Assembly (NCBI RefSeq): GCF_008119785.1
Contig: NZ_VSFA01000031.1
Coordinates: forward strand, 1-64,000
Origin: Micromonospora sp. MP36
Lineage (GTDB): Bacteria > Actinomycetota > Actinomycetes > Mycobacteriales > Micromonosporaceae
Direction: 5' to 3'
DNA: 64,000 bases
The notes below the pieces were generated by a model. The model was given only the letters and a program-made list of their open reading frames with translations. It was not told the origin of the DNA and did no database searches. Shown in pieces: positions 25,933-34,374 of the stretch. Both the position numbers and the translations under genes were made by a program. How positions within the stretch are numbered: the stretch's first letter is position 1; every line of letters starts with the position of its first letter.

Positions 25933-26973
25933 TCAGCCGAGGGTGGCGGTGTCGATGACGAATCGGTAGCGGACGTCGGAGGCGAGCACCCGCTCGTAGG
26001 CGTCGTTGATCTTGTCGGCGGAGATGAGTTCGATGTCGGCGCCGATGTGGTGTTCGGTGCAGAAGTCGAGCATCTCCTGAGTCTCGCGGATGCCCCCGAT
26101 CATCGAGCCGGCGTAGGAGCGTCGAGCGCCGATCAGGGAGAAGACGTTGAGGGTCAGCGGTTCGGCCGGGGCGCCGACGTTGACGAGCGTGCCGTCGACC
26201 GCGAGCAGGCCGAGGTAGGCGTCGACGTCGATGTGCGCGCTGACCGTGTTGATGATCAGGTCGAACCGGCCGGCGAGCTGCTCGAAGGTGTCCGGGTCGC
26301 TGGTGGCGTGGTAGTGGTTGGCGCCCAGGCGGAGTCCGTCCTCCTGCTTCTTCAGCGACTGGGACAGCACGGTCACCTCGGCGCCCAGGGCGTGGGCGAT
26401 CTTGACCGCCAGGTGCCCCAGCCCGCCGAGGCCGACGACGGCGACCTTCTTGCCCGGGCCGGCGCCCGAGCGGCGCAGCGGTGAGTAGGTGGTGATGCCC
26501 GCACACAGCAGCGGAGCGGCGGCCGCGAGGTCGATCCCCTCCGGCACCGACAGGACGAAGTCGGCATCGACCACGACGTGGGTGGCGTAGCCGCCCTGGG
26601 TGACGGTGCCGTCCCGGTCGACGCCTCCGTAGGTGGGCACCATGCCGTTGAGGCAGTACTGCTCGTCGCCGTTGCGGCAGTTCACGCAGTCCCGGCAGGC
26701 GTTCACCATGCAGCCGACCCCGACCCGGTCGCCGGCCTGGTGCCGGGTGACCTCGGAGCCGACCTCGGTGACGATGCCGACGATCTCGTGGCCGGGCACC
26801 AGCGGGTAGGGCTGGGGTCCCCAGTCACCGCGGACGGTGTGGATGTCGGAGTGGCAGATGCCCGCGTACTTGATCTCGATGAGCACGTCGTTGGGGCCGA
26901 CCTCGCGCCGCTCGATGAGCGTGGGGGCCAGCGGCTCGGACGGGCCGGGTGCTGCGTAGGCGTGAACACGCAC
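25933..26973 (-). CDS. Zinc-dependent alcohol dehydrogenase (YahK/CAD type), NADP-linked
   Basis: A 346-residue medium-chain dehydrogenase. The catalytic zinc ligands are in [17 protein letters not shown] and PGHEIVGIV, and the structural zinc has four cysteines in [15 protein letters not shown]. The nucleotide-binding motif is [20 protein letters not shown]. The pattern fits the cinnamyl-alcohol-dehydrogenase-like group (YahK, AdhC), which reduces many aldehydes with NADPH. The open frame extends to 27105 but the family start is [11 protein letters not shown], so I use GTG 26973, which has AGGAGC upstream. It lies downstream of the XRE regulator on the same strand, separated by about 200 bases. 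Confidence 0.9.
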   Translation of the reverse strand: MRVHAYAAPGPSEPLAPTLIERREVGPNDVLIEIKYAGICHSDIHTVRGDWGPQPYPLVPGHEIVGIVTEVGSEVTRHQAGDRVGVGCMVNACRDCVNCRNGDEQYCLNGMVPTYGGVDRDGTVTQGGYATHVVVDADFVLSVPEGIDLAAAAPLLCAGITTYSPLRRSGAGPGKKVAVVGLGGLGHLAVKIAHALGAEVTVLSQSLKKQEDGLRLGANHYHATSDPDTFEQLAGRFDLIINTVSAHIDVDAYLGLLAVDGTLVNVGAPAEPLTLNVFSLIGARRSYAGSMIGGIRETQEMLDFCTEHHIGADIELISADKINDAYERVLASDVRYRFVIDTATLG

Positions 26974-27174
26974 GAGGTGTTGCTCCTGTTCTTCGTGGTC
27001 GAGCAGATGGGTGTGTGCGCCGTCGTGACGGCGGGACCGCCATCCAGGGAACCTCGTCGGCGAACTGCCGGGGAGCCTCTGATGAAAGGTGTACTGGCAG
27101 AGCACCCCACAGCAAGCCGTGGCAGGTACGGGACAGGGGATCCGACCGAGCTGCCAGCTCGGCCGGCGGGTGGA

Positions 27175-28086
27175 TCACTCCGTGAAGACGTTTTGTGCGT
27201 CGGCATCCGTTTCCTGGGAGGCGGCCCAGGAGGCGAGCAGGCGTAGTGCGTCCTCGGAGGGGGAGTTGGGTTCGGCGGTGTAGATGGTGAGGGTGAGGCC
27301 GGGTTCGGCGACCATTTCCAGCGCTTCGTAGGCGAGGGTCAGGTCGCCGACGATGTGGTGGCGGAAGTTCTTGGCGCCGGTGCCGTGGTGTCGGACGTTG
27401 TGGGCTCCCCAGCGTTTCCGGAACTCGTCGCTGCAGGTGGAGAGTTCACCCACGAGGTCGTGGAGGTCCTTGTCGTGGGGGTCGCGGCCGGCTTCCGTGC
27501 GGAGAATGGCGACGCAGATGTCGGCGGCGACGTCCCATTCCGGGTAGAAGCGGTGCGCTTTCTCGTCGAGGAAGGTGTGTCGTGCGATGTTGGCGGGGCG
27601 CTGTGGCTGGGCGTACACCTCGGCGTAGAACGCTCGGGCGAGCCGGTTCGCGGCGAGCAGGTCCATGCGGCCGTTGCGCACGAACGCGGGACCTTGGGTG
27701 ACGGCGTCGAGGGCCCATTGCAGGCTGGGGCGCACCGACCATTGCCGCGCGGTGCGCCGGCGGGGCCGCATGAGGGCGCTGCTGCCTTCCGCGGCGCGGG
27801 CGAGGTCGAACAGGTGGGCCCGTTCTGCATCGTCGAGTTGGAGCGCTCGTGCGATGGCGTTCAGCACACTCGGCGACACTCCGGCGAGGGAGCCTCGTTC
27901 GAGTTTCGAGTAGTACTCGATGCTCACGCCGGCCAGCAACGCGACTTCGCTGCGGCGCAGTCCCGGGACCCGCCGGTTCGTGCCGGCGGGCAGGCCCGCC
28001 TGCTCCGGGCTGATCTTGGCGCGCCGCGAGACGAGGAACTCGCGGACCTCCGTGCGGTTGTCCACGTCTTCGACGGTACGTGTCAC
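27175..28086 (-). CDS. XRE-type transcriptional regulator with MmyB-like sensor domain
   Basis: A 303-residue regulator. Residues about 10-85 form an XRE helix-turn-helix (RVPGLRRSEVALLAGVSIEYYSKLERG). The rest is the MmyB-type ligand domain, with ALDAVTQGPAFVRNGRMDLLAANRLARAF and the C-terminal YEALEMVAEPGLTLTIYTAEPNSPSEDALRLLASW, which in relatives binds a fatty-acid-like ligand. Such regulators commonly sit divergent to short-chain or medium-chain dehydrogenases and control them. Here it is divergent from the zinc dehydrogenase/cupin/decarboxylase group and upstream of another dehydrogenase, so it may control both sides. Confidence 0.9.
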   Translation of the reverse strand: MTRTVEDVDNRTEVREFLVSRRAKISPEQAGLPAGTNRRVPGLRRSEVALLAGVSIEYYSKLERGSLAGVSPSVLNAIARALQLDDAERAHLFDLARAAEGSSALMRPRRRTARQWSVRPSLQWALDAVTQGPAFVRNGRMDLLAANRLARAFYAEVYAQPQRPANIARHTFLDEKAHRFYPEWDVAADICVAILRTEAGRDPHDKDLHDLVGELSTCSDEFRKRWGAHNVRHHGTGAKNFRHHIVGDLTLAYEALEMVAEPGLTLTIYTAEPNSPSEDALRLLASWAASQETDADAQNVFTE

Positions 28087-28316
28087 GGCTGGCCGATGGG
28101 GTGCCCTGTCAGTACACCTTCCAGGAGAAACTCCCTGAACGGGCGCTGCCGCGGTTTGCTGGACGGCGAGGAACGCGCCGCCGCGTCCGGTGCGAATGAC
28201 TCTCGTCGTCGAAGACGGGAAGCAGGCCCGGATGGCGGCATCATCACGGCTTGCCCGGGTAGGCCGGAGAGGATAACAGGCCGGATCGCGGCCGGGCTTT
28301 CGGAAAGGAAGAACCT

Positions 28317-29339
28317 ATGCGTGGTGTCGTCATGCACGCCCCCGGCGACGTCCGGGTGGAAACGCGGGAGGATCCCCGGATCCTGCTCCCGACCGACGCG
28401 ATCATTCGCCTGTCCGCGACCTGTGTCTGCGGTTCGGACCTGTGGCCGTACCGGGGCATCGAAGCGGTCAAGGGGCCGTCCCCGATGGGCCACGAGTACG
28501 TCGGCGTCGTCCAGGAGGTCGGCAGCGAGGTCAGGAACATCAAGCCGGGCCAGTTCGTCATCGGCTCGTTCTTCGCCTCCGACAACACCTGCGTCATCTG
28601 CCAGGCCGGCTACCAGTCCTCGTGCATCCACCGGGAACTCGTCGGTGGGCTCGGCGCCCAGGCCGAGTACCTACGCGTACCCCTGGCCGACGGCACCCTG
28701 GTCGCCACGCCGGACACTCCCTCGGACGACCTGATCCCCAGCTTCCTCGCCGCCTCCGACGTGCTCGGCACCGGCTGGTTCGGCGCGGTGGCCGCCGAGG
28801 TCGGCCCGGGCAAGACCGTCGCGGTGGTCGGTGACGGGGCGGTCGGGTTGCTCGCCGTGCTGGCGGCCAAGCAACTCGGCGCGGAACGCATCATCGCGAT
28901 GAGCCGGCACGAGCCGCGCCAGAAGCTCGCGGCGCAGTACGGCGCGACCCATATCGTCACCGAGCGCGGCGATGACGGCGTGGCACGGATCAAGGACCTC
29001 ACCGACGGCCTCGGGGCGCACTCGGTCATCGAGGCGGTCGGCACCCAGGAGTCGATGATGCAGTCCATCCGCGCCACCCGGCCCGGCGGCCACGTCGGCT
29101 ACGTCGGCGTCGCCCACGGAGTCGAACTGCCCGGCGAGGAGTTGTTCTTCTCCCACGTGCACCTGCACGGCGGCCCCGCACCGGTACGCCGGTTCCTGCC
29201 CGAGCTGATCGATCTGATCTGGAACCGGCAGATCGACCCCGGCAAGGTCTTCGACCTCACCCTCCCCCTTGAGCAGGCCGCCGAGGGGTACCAGGCCATG
29301 GATGAGCGTCGCGCCATCAAGGTCCTCCTCAATCCTTGA
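28317..29339 (+). CDS. Zinc-dependent alcohol dehydrogenase family protein
   Basis: A 340-residue medium-chain dehydrogenase of the threonine-dehydrogenase-like branch. Catalytic zinc ligands lie in ATCVCGSDLWPYRG and MGHEYVGVV; the structural zinc region (NTCVICQAGYQSSC) has only three Cys in the usual cluster, a deviation from the four-Cys pattern. The Rossmann motif is VAVVGDGAVGLLAVLAAKQLGA. Substrate unknown. GGAAAGGAAG precedes the ATG. It heads a rightward group with a cupin and a carboxymuconolactone decarboxylase, a combination common in bacterial quinone or aldehyde detoxification clusters. Confidence 0.88.
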   Translation: MRGVVMHAPGDVRVETREDPRILLPTDAIIRLSATCVCGSDLWPYRGIEAVKGPSPMGHEYVGVVQEVGSEVRNIKPGQFVIGSFFASDNTCVICQAGYQSSCIHRELVGGLGAQAEYLRVPLADGTLVATPDTPSDDLIPSFLAASDVLGTGWFGAVAAEVGPGKTVAVVGDGAVGLLAVLAAKQLGAERIIAMSRHEPRQKLAAQYGATHIVTERGDDGVARIKDLTDGLGAHSVIEAVGTQESMMQSIRATRPGGHVGYVGVAHGVELPGEELFFSHVHLHGGPAPVRRFLPELIDLIWNRQIDPGKVFDLTLPLEQAAEGYQAMDERRAIKVLLNP

Positions 29340-29505
29340 CGACCTGCGCCACGCGGAGCGGGTGGCCGCCCTGGCGGCGCACACGCGGCTGATCGACCTG
29401 GAACCCGGAAGGAATCAGCATTGGGCGCGACGGCTGACGGCAGCTTCGGTCACGCCCTGGTCGTCGACGGCGGCCAGACCGCCTGATTCCACACAGGAGG
29501 AAACC

Positions 29506-29916
29506 TTGGAGATTCTGACCAGGCAGCCGTCGGTCAAGGGGCCGGCCGAGTGGTTCACCGGGGACGTCTGGTTCGACCAGATCGTTCCGATGACCGGACC
29601 GTCCATCGGCCGGTGCAACGCCGTGCACTTCGCCCCCGGCGCGCGCACCGCATGGCACCGGCACGCCAACGGGCAGTTGCTGCACGTCACCGAGGGCGTT
29701 GGGCTGACCCAGTCCCGCGGCGGCGAGGTCGTCGTCATTCGCCCGGGCGACACCGTCTGGTGTCCGCCCGGCGAGTGGCACTGGCACGGTGCCGCCCCTG
29801 ACCACTTCATGACCCACCTGGCCATCTGGGACGGCCTCATCCCAGGGCAGGACGGGCCGGAAACGCAGTGGGGCGAGCACGTGACCGACGACGAGTACCG
29901 CCGGCAGCCCGCGTGA
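29506..29916 (+). CDS. Cupin domain-containing protein
   Basis: A 136-residue single-domain cupin. Motif 1 is HFAPGARTAWHRHANGQLLHVTEG (two His and a Glu-type metal site) and motif 2 is IRPGDTVWCPPGEWHWHG. It resembles the YhhW/quercetinase-like or manganese-cupin hydroxynitrile-lyase-type proteins that often accompany carboxymuconolactone decarboxylases. The reaction is not known. A long open frame upstream overlaps the dehydrogenase gene, but the TTG at 29506 with ACAGGAGG just before it is clearly the start (EILTRQPSVKGPAEWFTG). Confidence 0.85.
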   Translation: MEILTRQPSVKGPAEWFTGDVWFDQIVPMTGPSIGRCNAVHFAPGARTAWHRHANGQLLHVTEGVGLTQSRGGEVVVIRPGDTVWCPPGEWHWHGAAPDHFMTHLAIWDGLIPGQDGPETQWGEHVTDDEYRRQPA

Positions 29917-29982
29917 CCACCTGCCGCCGGCCTCGTCCCGCGGCCGGTTGCCCGTCTATCGACCACCAGGAGGAGTGCGGAC

Positions 29983-30306
29983 ATGTCCGAGACCACTCAG
30001 CAGAGCTCCGCCCGGAAGATGCTCGGCACCTTCGCGCCGAAGCTCGTCTCCCTCACCGACGACGTGCTCTTCGCCGACGTCTGGGAGCGGGCCGACCTCG
30101 CGCCCCGCGACCGCAGCCTGATCACCATCGCGGCCCTGGTCGCCGGTGGCAACACCGAGCAGTTGCCGTTCCACCTCAACCTCGGCAAGCAGAACGGCCT
30201 CACGCAGGCCGAGATCGTCGAGGCGATCACCCACCTGGCGTTCTACACCGGGTGGCCCCGGGCCATGTCCGCCATCGCAGTGGCCAAGCAGACCTTCGAG
30301 GGCTGA
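29983..30306 (+). CDS. Carboxymuconolactone decarboxylase family protein
   Basis: A 107-residue all-helical protein with the CMD fold: VWERADLAPRDRSLITIAALVAGG, then LPFHLNLGKQNGLTQAEIVEAITHLAFYTGWPRAMSA. It lacks the CxxC of AhpD-type peroxidase members, so a decarboxylase or lactonase-like role is more likely than peroxide reduction. It is third in the dehydrogenase/cupin group. CCAGGAGGAG precedes the ATG. Confidence 0.9.
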   Translation: MSETTQQSSARKMLGTFAPKLVSLTDDVLFADVWERADLAPRDRSLITIAALVAGGNTEQLPFHLNLGKQNGLTQAEIVEAITHLAFYTGWPRAMSAIAVAKQTFEG

Positions 30307-30441
30307 CCGTAGCGCCAGCCAGCGGTGTGCCGTCCAGCGTGGTCGACGTCCCCGAAGGTGCGCCGGGTGCCGTCTCCGCCACCCTCCTGTCATCGTGCGC
30401 GGGACAAGGAAGCGACGGTGCCCCGGTGACACGTGCCTGGT

Positions 30442-31656
30442 TCACCTGGCCGACTGTGCCGGGATTCTGACCTCCGGATCGGCGCGGAGCACGTCGACGG
30501 CCAGGGCTCGCACCGCGGCTTCGTCCACGTCGACGCCCAGGCCGGGTCCGGTGGGCACCGCGGCGACCCCGTCGCATACCTCGACGGTGTGCCCTCCCGT
30601 ATAGGTGGACTCGATGAACTGTCGGCCGTTGAGGTCGACCGGCGTGTCGATGCCGAAGGCCGAGAACAGATGCAGCGACGCGGCGAAGCCGAGGTCGGAG
30701 TCGGTGAGGCCGGAGCCCATCAGGCGCACCCCGCTGTCCTCGGCGAGGGCGCACATCCGCCGGGAGAGCGCGAGGCCGCCGCTGCGCTGGACCTTGGCGA
30801 TCGCGACATCGACCGCATCCAGGCGTACGAAGGTGGCGAGGTCGCTGGGGTGCCGCAGGCTCTCGTCGAGCGCGACCGGCACGGGGGAGTGCTCCCGCAG
30901 CCGCCGTAGGCCGGTGATCTGGTTGGCCGGCAGCGGCTGCTCGAAGGCGGTGACGTCGAGTTCGGCGAGCCGGCGGGCCACCTGTAGTGCCTGGTCGACC
31001 TGGTACGCCTGGTTGGCGTCCACCCAGATCGCCGCGCTCGGCGCCGCTCGGCGTACCGCCTCGACGAACGCGATGTCCTGCTCGATCCCGGCCAGCCCGA
31101 TCTTGACCTTGAAAGCGGTGTATCCGAGGGCGTGGCCCTCGGTGACGCTGTCGGCGACCGCCTCGGGGGTCTTGGCGGAAATGATCCAGCCGAGTGGGAT
31201 CCGTTCGGTGCGACGTTGCCCCCAGAGCGCTCCGAGCGGGACGCCGACCGCCCGTCCGATGAGGTCGTGCAGGGCGATGTCGAGGGCCGACTTCGCGATC
31301 GGCGCACCGATCGTGAAGCCGCGGTTGATGACCCGGTCGAACGTGGACGTCATCGCGTCGAGGTTCCACGCCTGGACGCCGAGGACCGCGGGCGCCAGGT
31401 AGCGGTCGATCGTGGTGACGATGCTCTCGGTGGTTTCGTAGGTCCACGACGGTGTCGGAGTGGCTTCACCCCAGCCGACGACGCCGCCCGCGGTCACCTT
31501 CACCAGCACCCGCCGGCTGGGCTGCCCGACCGTCGCGACGGTCCCCCCGGCGATCTCGAACGAACGGATCGTCGGGAGTTCGACCACGAAGGTCTCCACC
31601 CGCTCCACGACGAGACCGTCCAGTGCCCCGGCGTGCTCGGGCCCATGAGTCGGCAT
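30442..31656 (-). CDS. Mandelate racemase / muconate lactonizing enzyme family (enolase superfamily)
   Basis: A 404-residue enolase-superfamily protein. The capping domain covers residues about 1-125. The barrel carries the KxK motif FKVKIG, metal ligands in WVDANQAY, EQPLPANQ and LDESLRHPSD, and the opposite base region AIAKVQRSGG. This layout fits the MLE/dipeptide-epimerase subgroup (paired lysines) more than sugar-acid dehydratases of the D-galactonate type. The neighbouring glycan locus nevertheless suggests action on a sugar-derived acid. The ATG at 31656 has GGAAGAGGTGG upstream; an ATG at 31677 lies at the expected transcription start. It is divergent from the GntR/LacI regulator and shares its operator-containing gap. 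Confidence 0.82.
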   Translation of the reverse strand: MPTHGPEHAGALDGLVVERVETFVVELPTIRSFEIAGGTVATVGQPSRRVLVKVTAGGVVGWGEATPTPSWTYETTESIVTTIDRYLAPAVLGVQAWNLDAMTSTFDRVINRGFTIGAPIAKSALDIALHDLIGRAVGVPLGALWGQRRTERIPLGWIISAKTPEAVADSVTEGHALGYTAFKVKIGLAGIEQDIAFVEAVRRAAPSAAIWVDANQAYQVDQALQVARRLAELDVTAFEQPLPANQITGLRRLREHSPVPVALDESLRHPSDLATFVRLDAVDVAIAKVQRSGGLALSRRMCALAEDSGVRLMGSGLTDSDLGFAASLHLFSAFGIDTPVDLNGRQFIESTYTGGHTVEVCDGVAAVPTGPGLGVDVDEAAVRALAVDVLRADPEVRIPAQSAR

Positions 31657-31683
31657 GCCGTACCCCACCTCTTCCATGGCATC

Positions 31684-31711
31684 TATTTAGGAATGAATTC
31701 ATTCCCTGCAA
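31684..31711 (-). promoter_or_regulatory. Promoter of the enolase-superfamily gene with operator in the spacer
   Basis: On the minus strand TTGCAG (31711-31706) and TAAATA (31689-31684) are 16 bases apart, and those 16 bases are exactly the perfect palindrome GGAATGAATTCATTCC. Transcription would start near 31677. A repressor bound there would block RNA polymerase directly. The -10 is a weak match. Confidence 0.5.
31690..31705. promoter_or_regulatory. Perfect 16-bp palindrome, candidate GntR/LacI-hybrid operator
   Basis: GGAATGAATTCATTCC, a perfect inverted repeat in the gap between the enolase-superfamily gene and the regulator gene. A related half-site, GGATTCATTCCCT, recurs inside the start of the regulator gene (31840-31852). 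Confidence 0.62.
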
Positions 31712-31819
31712 TCGCTGGTATCCGGAAGCTTACCGCCGGAACGAGCCGCGTAAAGCAGGGAAAATTCTTGTCCGGAGAGGATTGACGCAGGGACATCTAC
31801 TGCTCAAGAATCGTCAGCC

Positions 31820-32935
31820 ATGACCGGCAACGATGGTTTGGATTCATTCCCTCAAGGGACGAAATTCCGAGCCCTGGCAGCCCACCTCCGGCAGCAGATC
31901 GCCGAAGGTCGGTGGTCGGTCGACGCGCGCCTGCCCACCGAGCAGGAGTTCGCGCAGACCCACGAGGTAGGGATCAACACGGTCCGCCGCGCGATCAACC
32001 TGCTGGTGGACGAGGGGTTGGTCCGCCGTCGCCAGGGCTCCGGCACCTACGTGGTGGCGATACCGGCGCAGGCCGGGCGCAGCGCCCGCTTCGTCGGCGT
32101 GCTCGTACCGTCCACCTCGTACTTCTACCCGCGCGTGATCGAGGGGATCGAGCGGGTGATGACCGCTGCCGGCGTCCGGATCGTCCTCTCCAGCTCCGAG
32201 TACGACCCGGACCTGGAGGCGCAGCAGATCAACCAACTGCTCGCCGCGGACGTCGACGGCCTGCTGCTCGTGCCCAACCTGCACCTGATCGAGAACCCGC
32301 AACGGTACGTCGACCGGCTGCACCGGCTGCCGGTCCCCTACGTGCTGGTCGAACGGCGACCCCCGGAGCCGGCACCCGACGACGCCACACCGTACGTGTG
32401 CACCAACCACCTCGGCGGGGGCTACGCGGCGGTACGGCACTTCGTCGAGTTGGGGCACCAGCGGATCGGGCACCTCGGCCGGATCCGGACCGCGACCGCC
32501 GACATGGTGGCCGGGGGCTTCGACCGCGCGGTCAGGGACCTCAACCTGCCGCAGATCCCGGCCGCGGTCGTGCGGCGCGAGGAGTGGTCCCCTGACGAAC
32601 TCGCGGCCTACGCACAGATCTGCCAGGACAACGAGATCACCGCGGTGTTCTGCCTCGGCGACCGGGACGCCGCGGGACTACTGCCACACGCGCGCCGGCT
32701 CGGACTGACCGTGCCCGACCGGCTGGCGGTGATCGCCTACGACGACGAGGTCGCGGACCTCGGCGAGGTGCCACTCACCGCCATCTCCCCGCCGAAGACC
32801 GAGGTGGGCAAGCTCGCCGCCGAGGTCCTGCTGCGACGCATCGAGCAGGGCGTCTCGGCGCCCGTCCACCAGATCCAACTGCAACCACGCCTGGCGATCC
32901 GGGCCTCGTGCGGCGCCGCCGCGCGCGACCGGTAG
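31820..32935 (+). CDS. GntR-type regulator with LacI-like sugar-sensing domain
   Basis: A 371-residue hybrid regulator. Residues about 10-80 are a GntR winged helix (LAAHLRQQIAEGRWSVDARL, GINTVRRAINLLVDEGLVRRRQGSGTYV). Residues about 90-370 are a periplasmic-binding-protein-like sensor as in LacI/AraR (VGVLVPSTSYFYPRVIEG, VDGLLLVPNLH, HLGGGYAAVRHFVELGHQRIGHLG, VIAYDDEVADLGEVPLTAI). AraR of Bacillus has the same architecture and responds to a sugar. It heads the glycan locus and probably represses it until a sugar is bound. The candidate operator lies in the upstream gap, and a half-site inside its own first codons suggests autoregulation. Confidence 0.92.
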   Translation: MTGNDGLDSFPQGTKFRALAAHLRQQIAEGRWSVDARLPTEQEFAQTHEVGINTVRRAINLLVDEGLVRRRQGSGTYVVAIPAQAGRSARFVGVLVPSTSYFYPRVIEGIERVMTAAGVRIVLSSSEYDPDLEAQQINQLLAADVDGLLLVPNLHLIENPQRYVDRLHRLPVPYVLVERRPPEPAPDDATPYVCTNHLGGGYAAVRHFVELGHQRIGHLGRIRTATADMVAGGFDRAVRDLNLPQIPAAVVRREEWSPDELAAYAQICQDNEITAVFCLGDRDAAGLLPHARRLGLTVPDRLAVIAYDDEVADLGEVPLTAISPPKTEVGKLAAEVLLRRIEQGVSAPVHQIQLQPRLAIRASCGAAARDR

Positions 32936-33017
32936 GCCGTGACCGGCCGAAGGCCGGGCGGAGACACCGTTCAGCCGAGACCGCTGCCCGCCGGGCGACC
33001 AACAAAGGAGATCCACG

Positions 33018-34337
33018 ATGAGGATGCAACGCTTCTCGCCGGGCCGGCGTCTCGTCGCCCTGGCAGGTGTCGCGGCGCTCGCGGCGACGATGTTCGGTTG
33101 TGGCGCGGGCTCCGCGGAGAGCGACGGCCGGGTGACCATCAGGCTGGGCTACTACGCCGAGGCGGGCGGCCCCGCCGACAAGACGATGCGCTCGCTCGCC
33201 GACGAGTTCATGAAAGCGAACTCCGGCATCAAGCTGGAGCTGGAGTCGGCGCCGTACACGGACTTCTTCAAGCGGCTGCGCACCCAGCTCGCGGGCGGTC
33301 GGGGGCCCGACGTGTGGCTCTCCGACGGCGTGCTGGTGCAGGAGTACGCCGGCCGCAACAGCCTGCGCGACCTCAGCGACTTCGTGAAGACGATCAACAC
33401 CGACGACTACTACGGCGTGGACCTCAACCGCGACTCCGACGGCCACGTCTACGGCTTCCCCCAGGGCGCGCAGACCCCGGTGCTCTTCTACAACAAGAAG
33501 ATGTTCGCGGACGCGGGTGTCGCGGAGCCGACCGGCGACTGGACGTACGACGATCTCACCGCCGCCGCGAAGAAGCTGACCCGGGACACCAACGGTGACG
33601 GCAAGCCCGACGTGTGGGGGATGCGCGTCTACTCGCCCGGCTTCACCGAGAGCTGGTGGCCGATGATCAAGGCCTTCGGCGGCGACATCGTCGCCGACGG
33701 GGGGCACAAGGTCGTCATCGACAGCCCGCAGAGCCGCGCGGGGCTGGACTGGATGCTGAACGCGATGTACACCGAGAAGGCCGGCCCGGACGTGGTCACG
33801 ACCAAGGCGCTGGGCAGCCCGCACACGATGTTCGCCAGCAACCGCGTGGCCATGCAGTTCGGCATCTACGCCCGTACCATCCCGGCGAACGCGGCGAAGA
33901 TCGACTTGGGTGTGGCGCCGATGCCGAAGGGTCCGGCGGGTCGGGGCCACGTGGCGATCGCGAACTCCTGGGTGGTCAACAAGGCCGCGAACCAGCGGAA
34001 GGCCGAGGCCGCCTGGAAGTGGATCACGTACTTCGCCTCCGAGAAGCCGCAGACCAACTGGGCCGGGATCGGCGAGGCGATCCCGATCAACAAGAAGGTG
34101 GCCGCGTCCGACGTGTTCCTGAAGCCGGGTACCCCGCCGGCCAACCGGCAGGCGTTCCTCGACGCTCTCGCCGAGGCCGACGACCTCGGGCTCAACCCGG
34201 TGTGGACCGAGTACACCACGGCCGTGGCGAACCAGATCGACCGAGCGCTGGCCAAGGAGAAGCCCGTCGGTGACGCGCTGACCGACGCCCAACGGGATGC
34301 CCAGCAGATCATCGACCGGTTCTACGCGAACAAATGA
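33018..34337 (+). CDS. Sugar ABC transporter substrate-binding lipoprotein
   Basis: A 439-residue SBP of the sugar family 1 type (MalE/UgpB-like). The signal peptide ends in the lipobox FGCG (Cys near residue 28). The mature protein begins VTIRLGYYAEAGGPADKTMRSLADEF and contains AGGRGPDVWLSDG and VYGFPQGAQTPVLFYNKKMF, both typical of oligosaccharide binders, and a C-terminal EAAWKWITYFAS helix. AAAGGAGAT precedes the ATG. The next genes encode the two permeases. No ATPase gene is in the locus, so a shared MsiK-like ATPase elsewhere probably drives it, as is usual in actinobacteria. Confidence 0.93.
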   Translation: MRMQRFSPGRRLVALAGVAALAATMFGCGAGSAESDGRVTIRLGYYAEAGGPADKTMRSLADEFMKANSGIKLELESAPYTDFFKRLRTQLAGGRGPDVWLSDGVLVQEYAGRNSLRDLSDFVKTINTDDYYGVDLNRDSDGHVYGFPQGAQTPVLFYNKKMFADAGVAEPTGDWTYDDLTAAAKKLTRDTNGDGKPDVWGMRVYSPGFTESWWPMIKAFGGDIVADGGHKVVIDSPQSRAGLDWMLNAMYTEKAGPDVVTTKALGSPHTMFASNRVAMQFGIYARTIPANAAKIDLGVAPMPKGPAGRGHVAIANSWVVNKAANQRKAEAAWKWITYFASEKPQTNWAGIGEAIPINKKVAASDVFLKPGTPPANRQAFLDALAEADDLGLNPVWTEYTTAVANQIDRALAKEKPVGDALTDAQRDAQQIIDRFYANK

Positions 34338-34374
34338 GTCAGCCCCGCCAGGCCGAGGGAGGAGGTGGCGCGCT

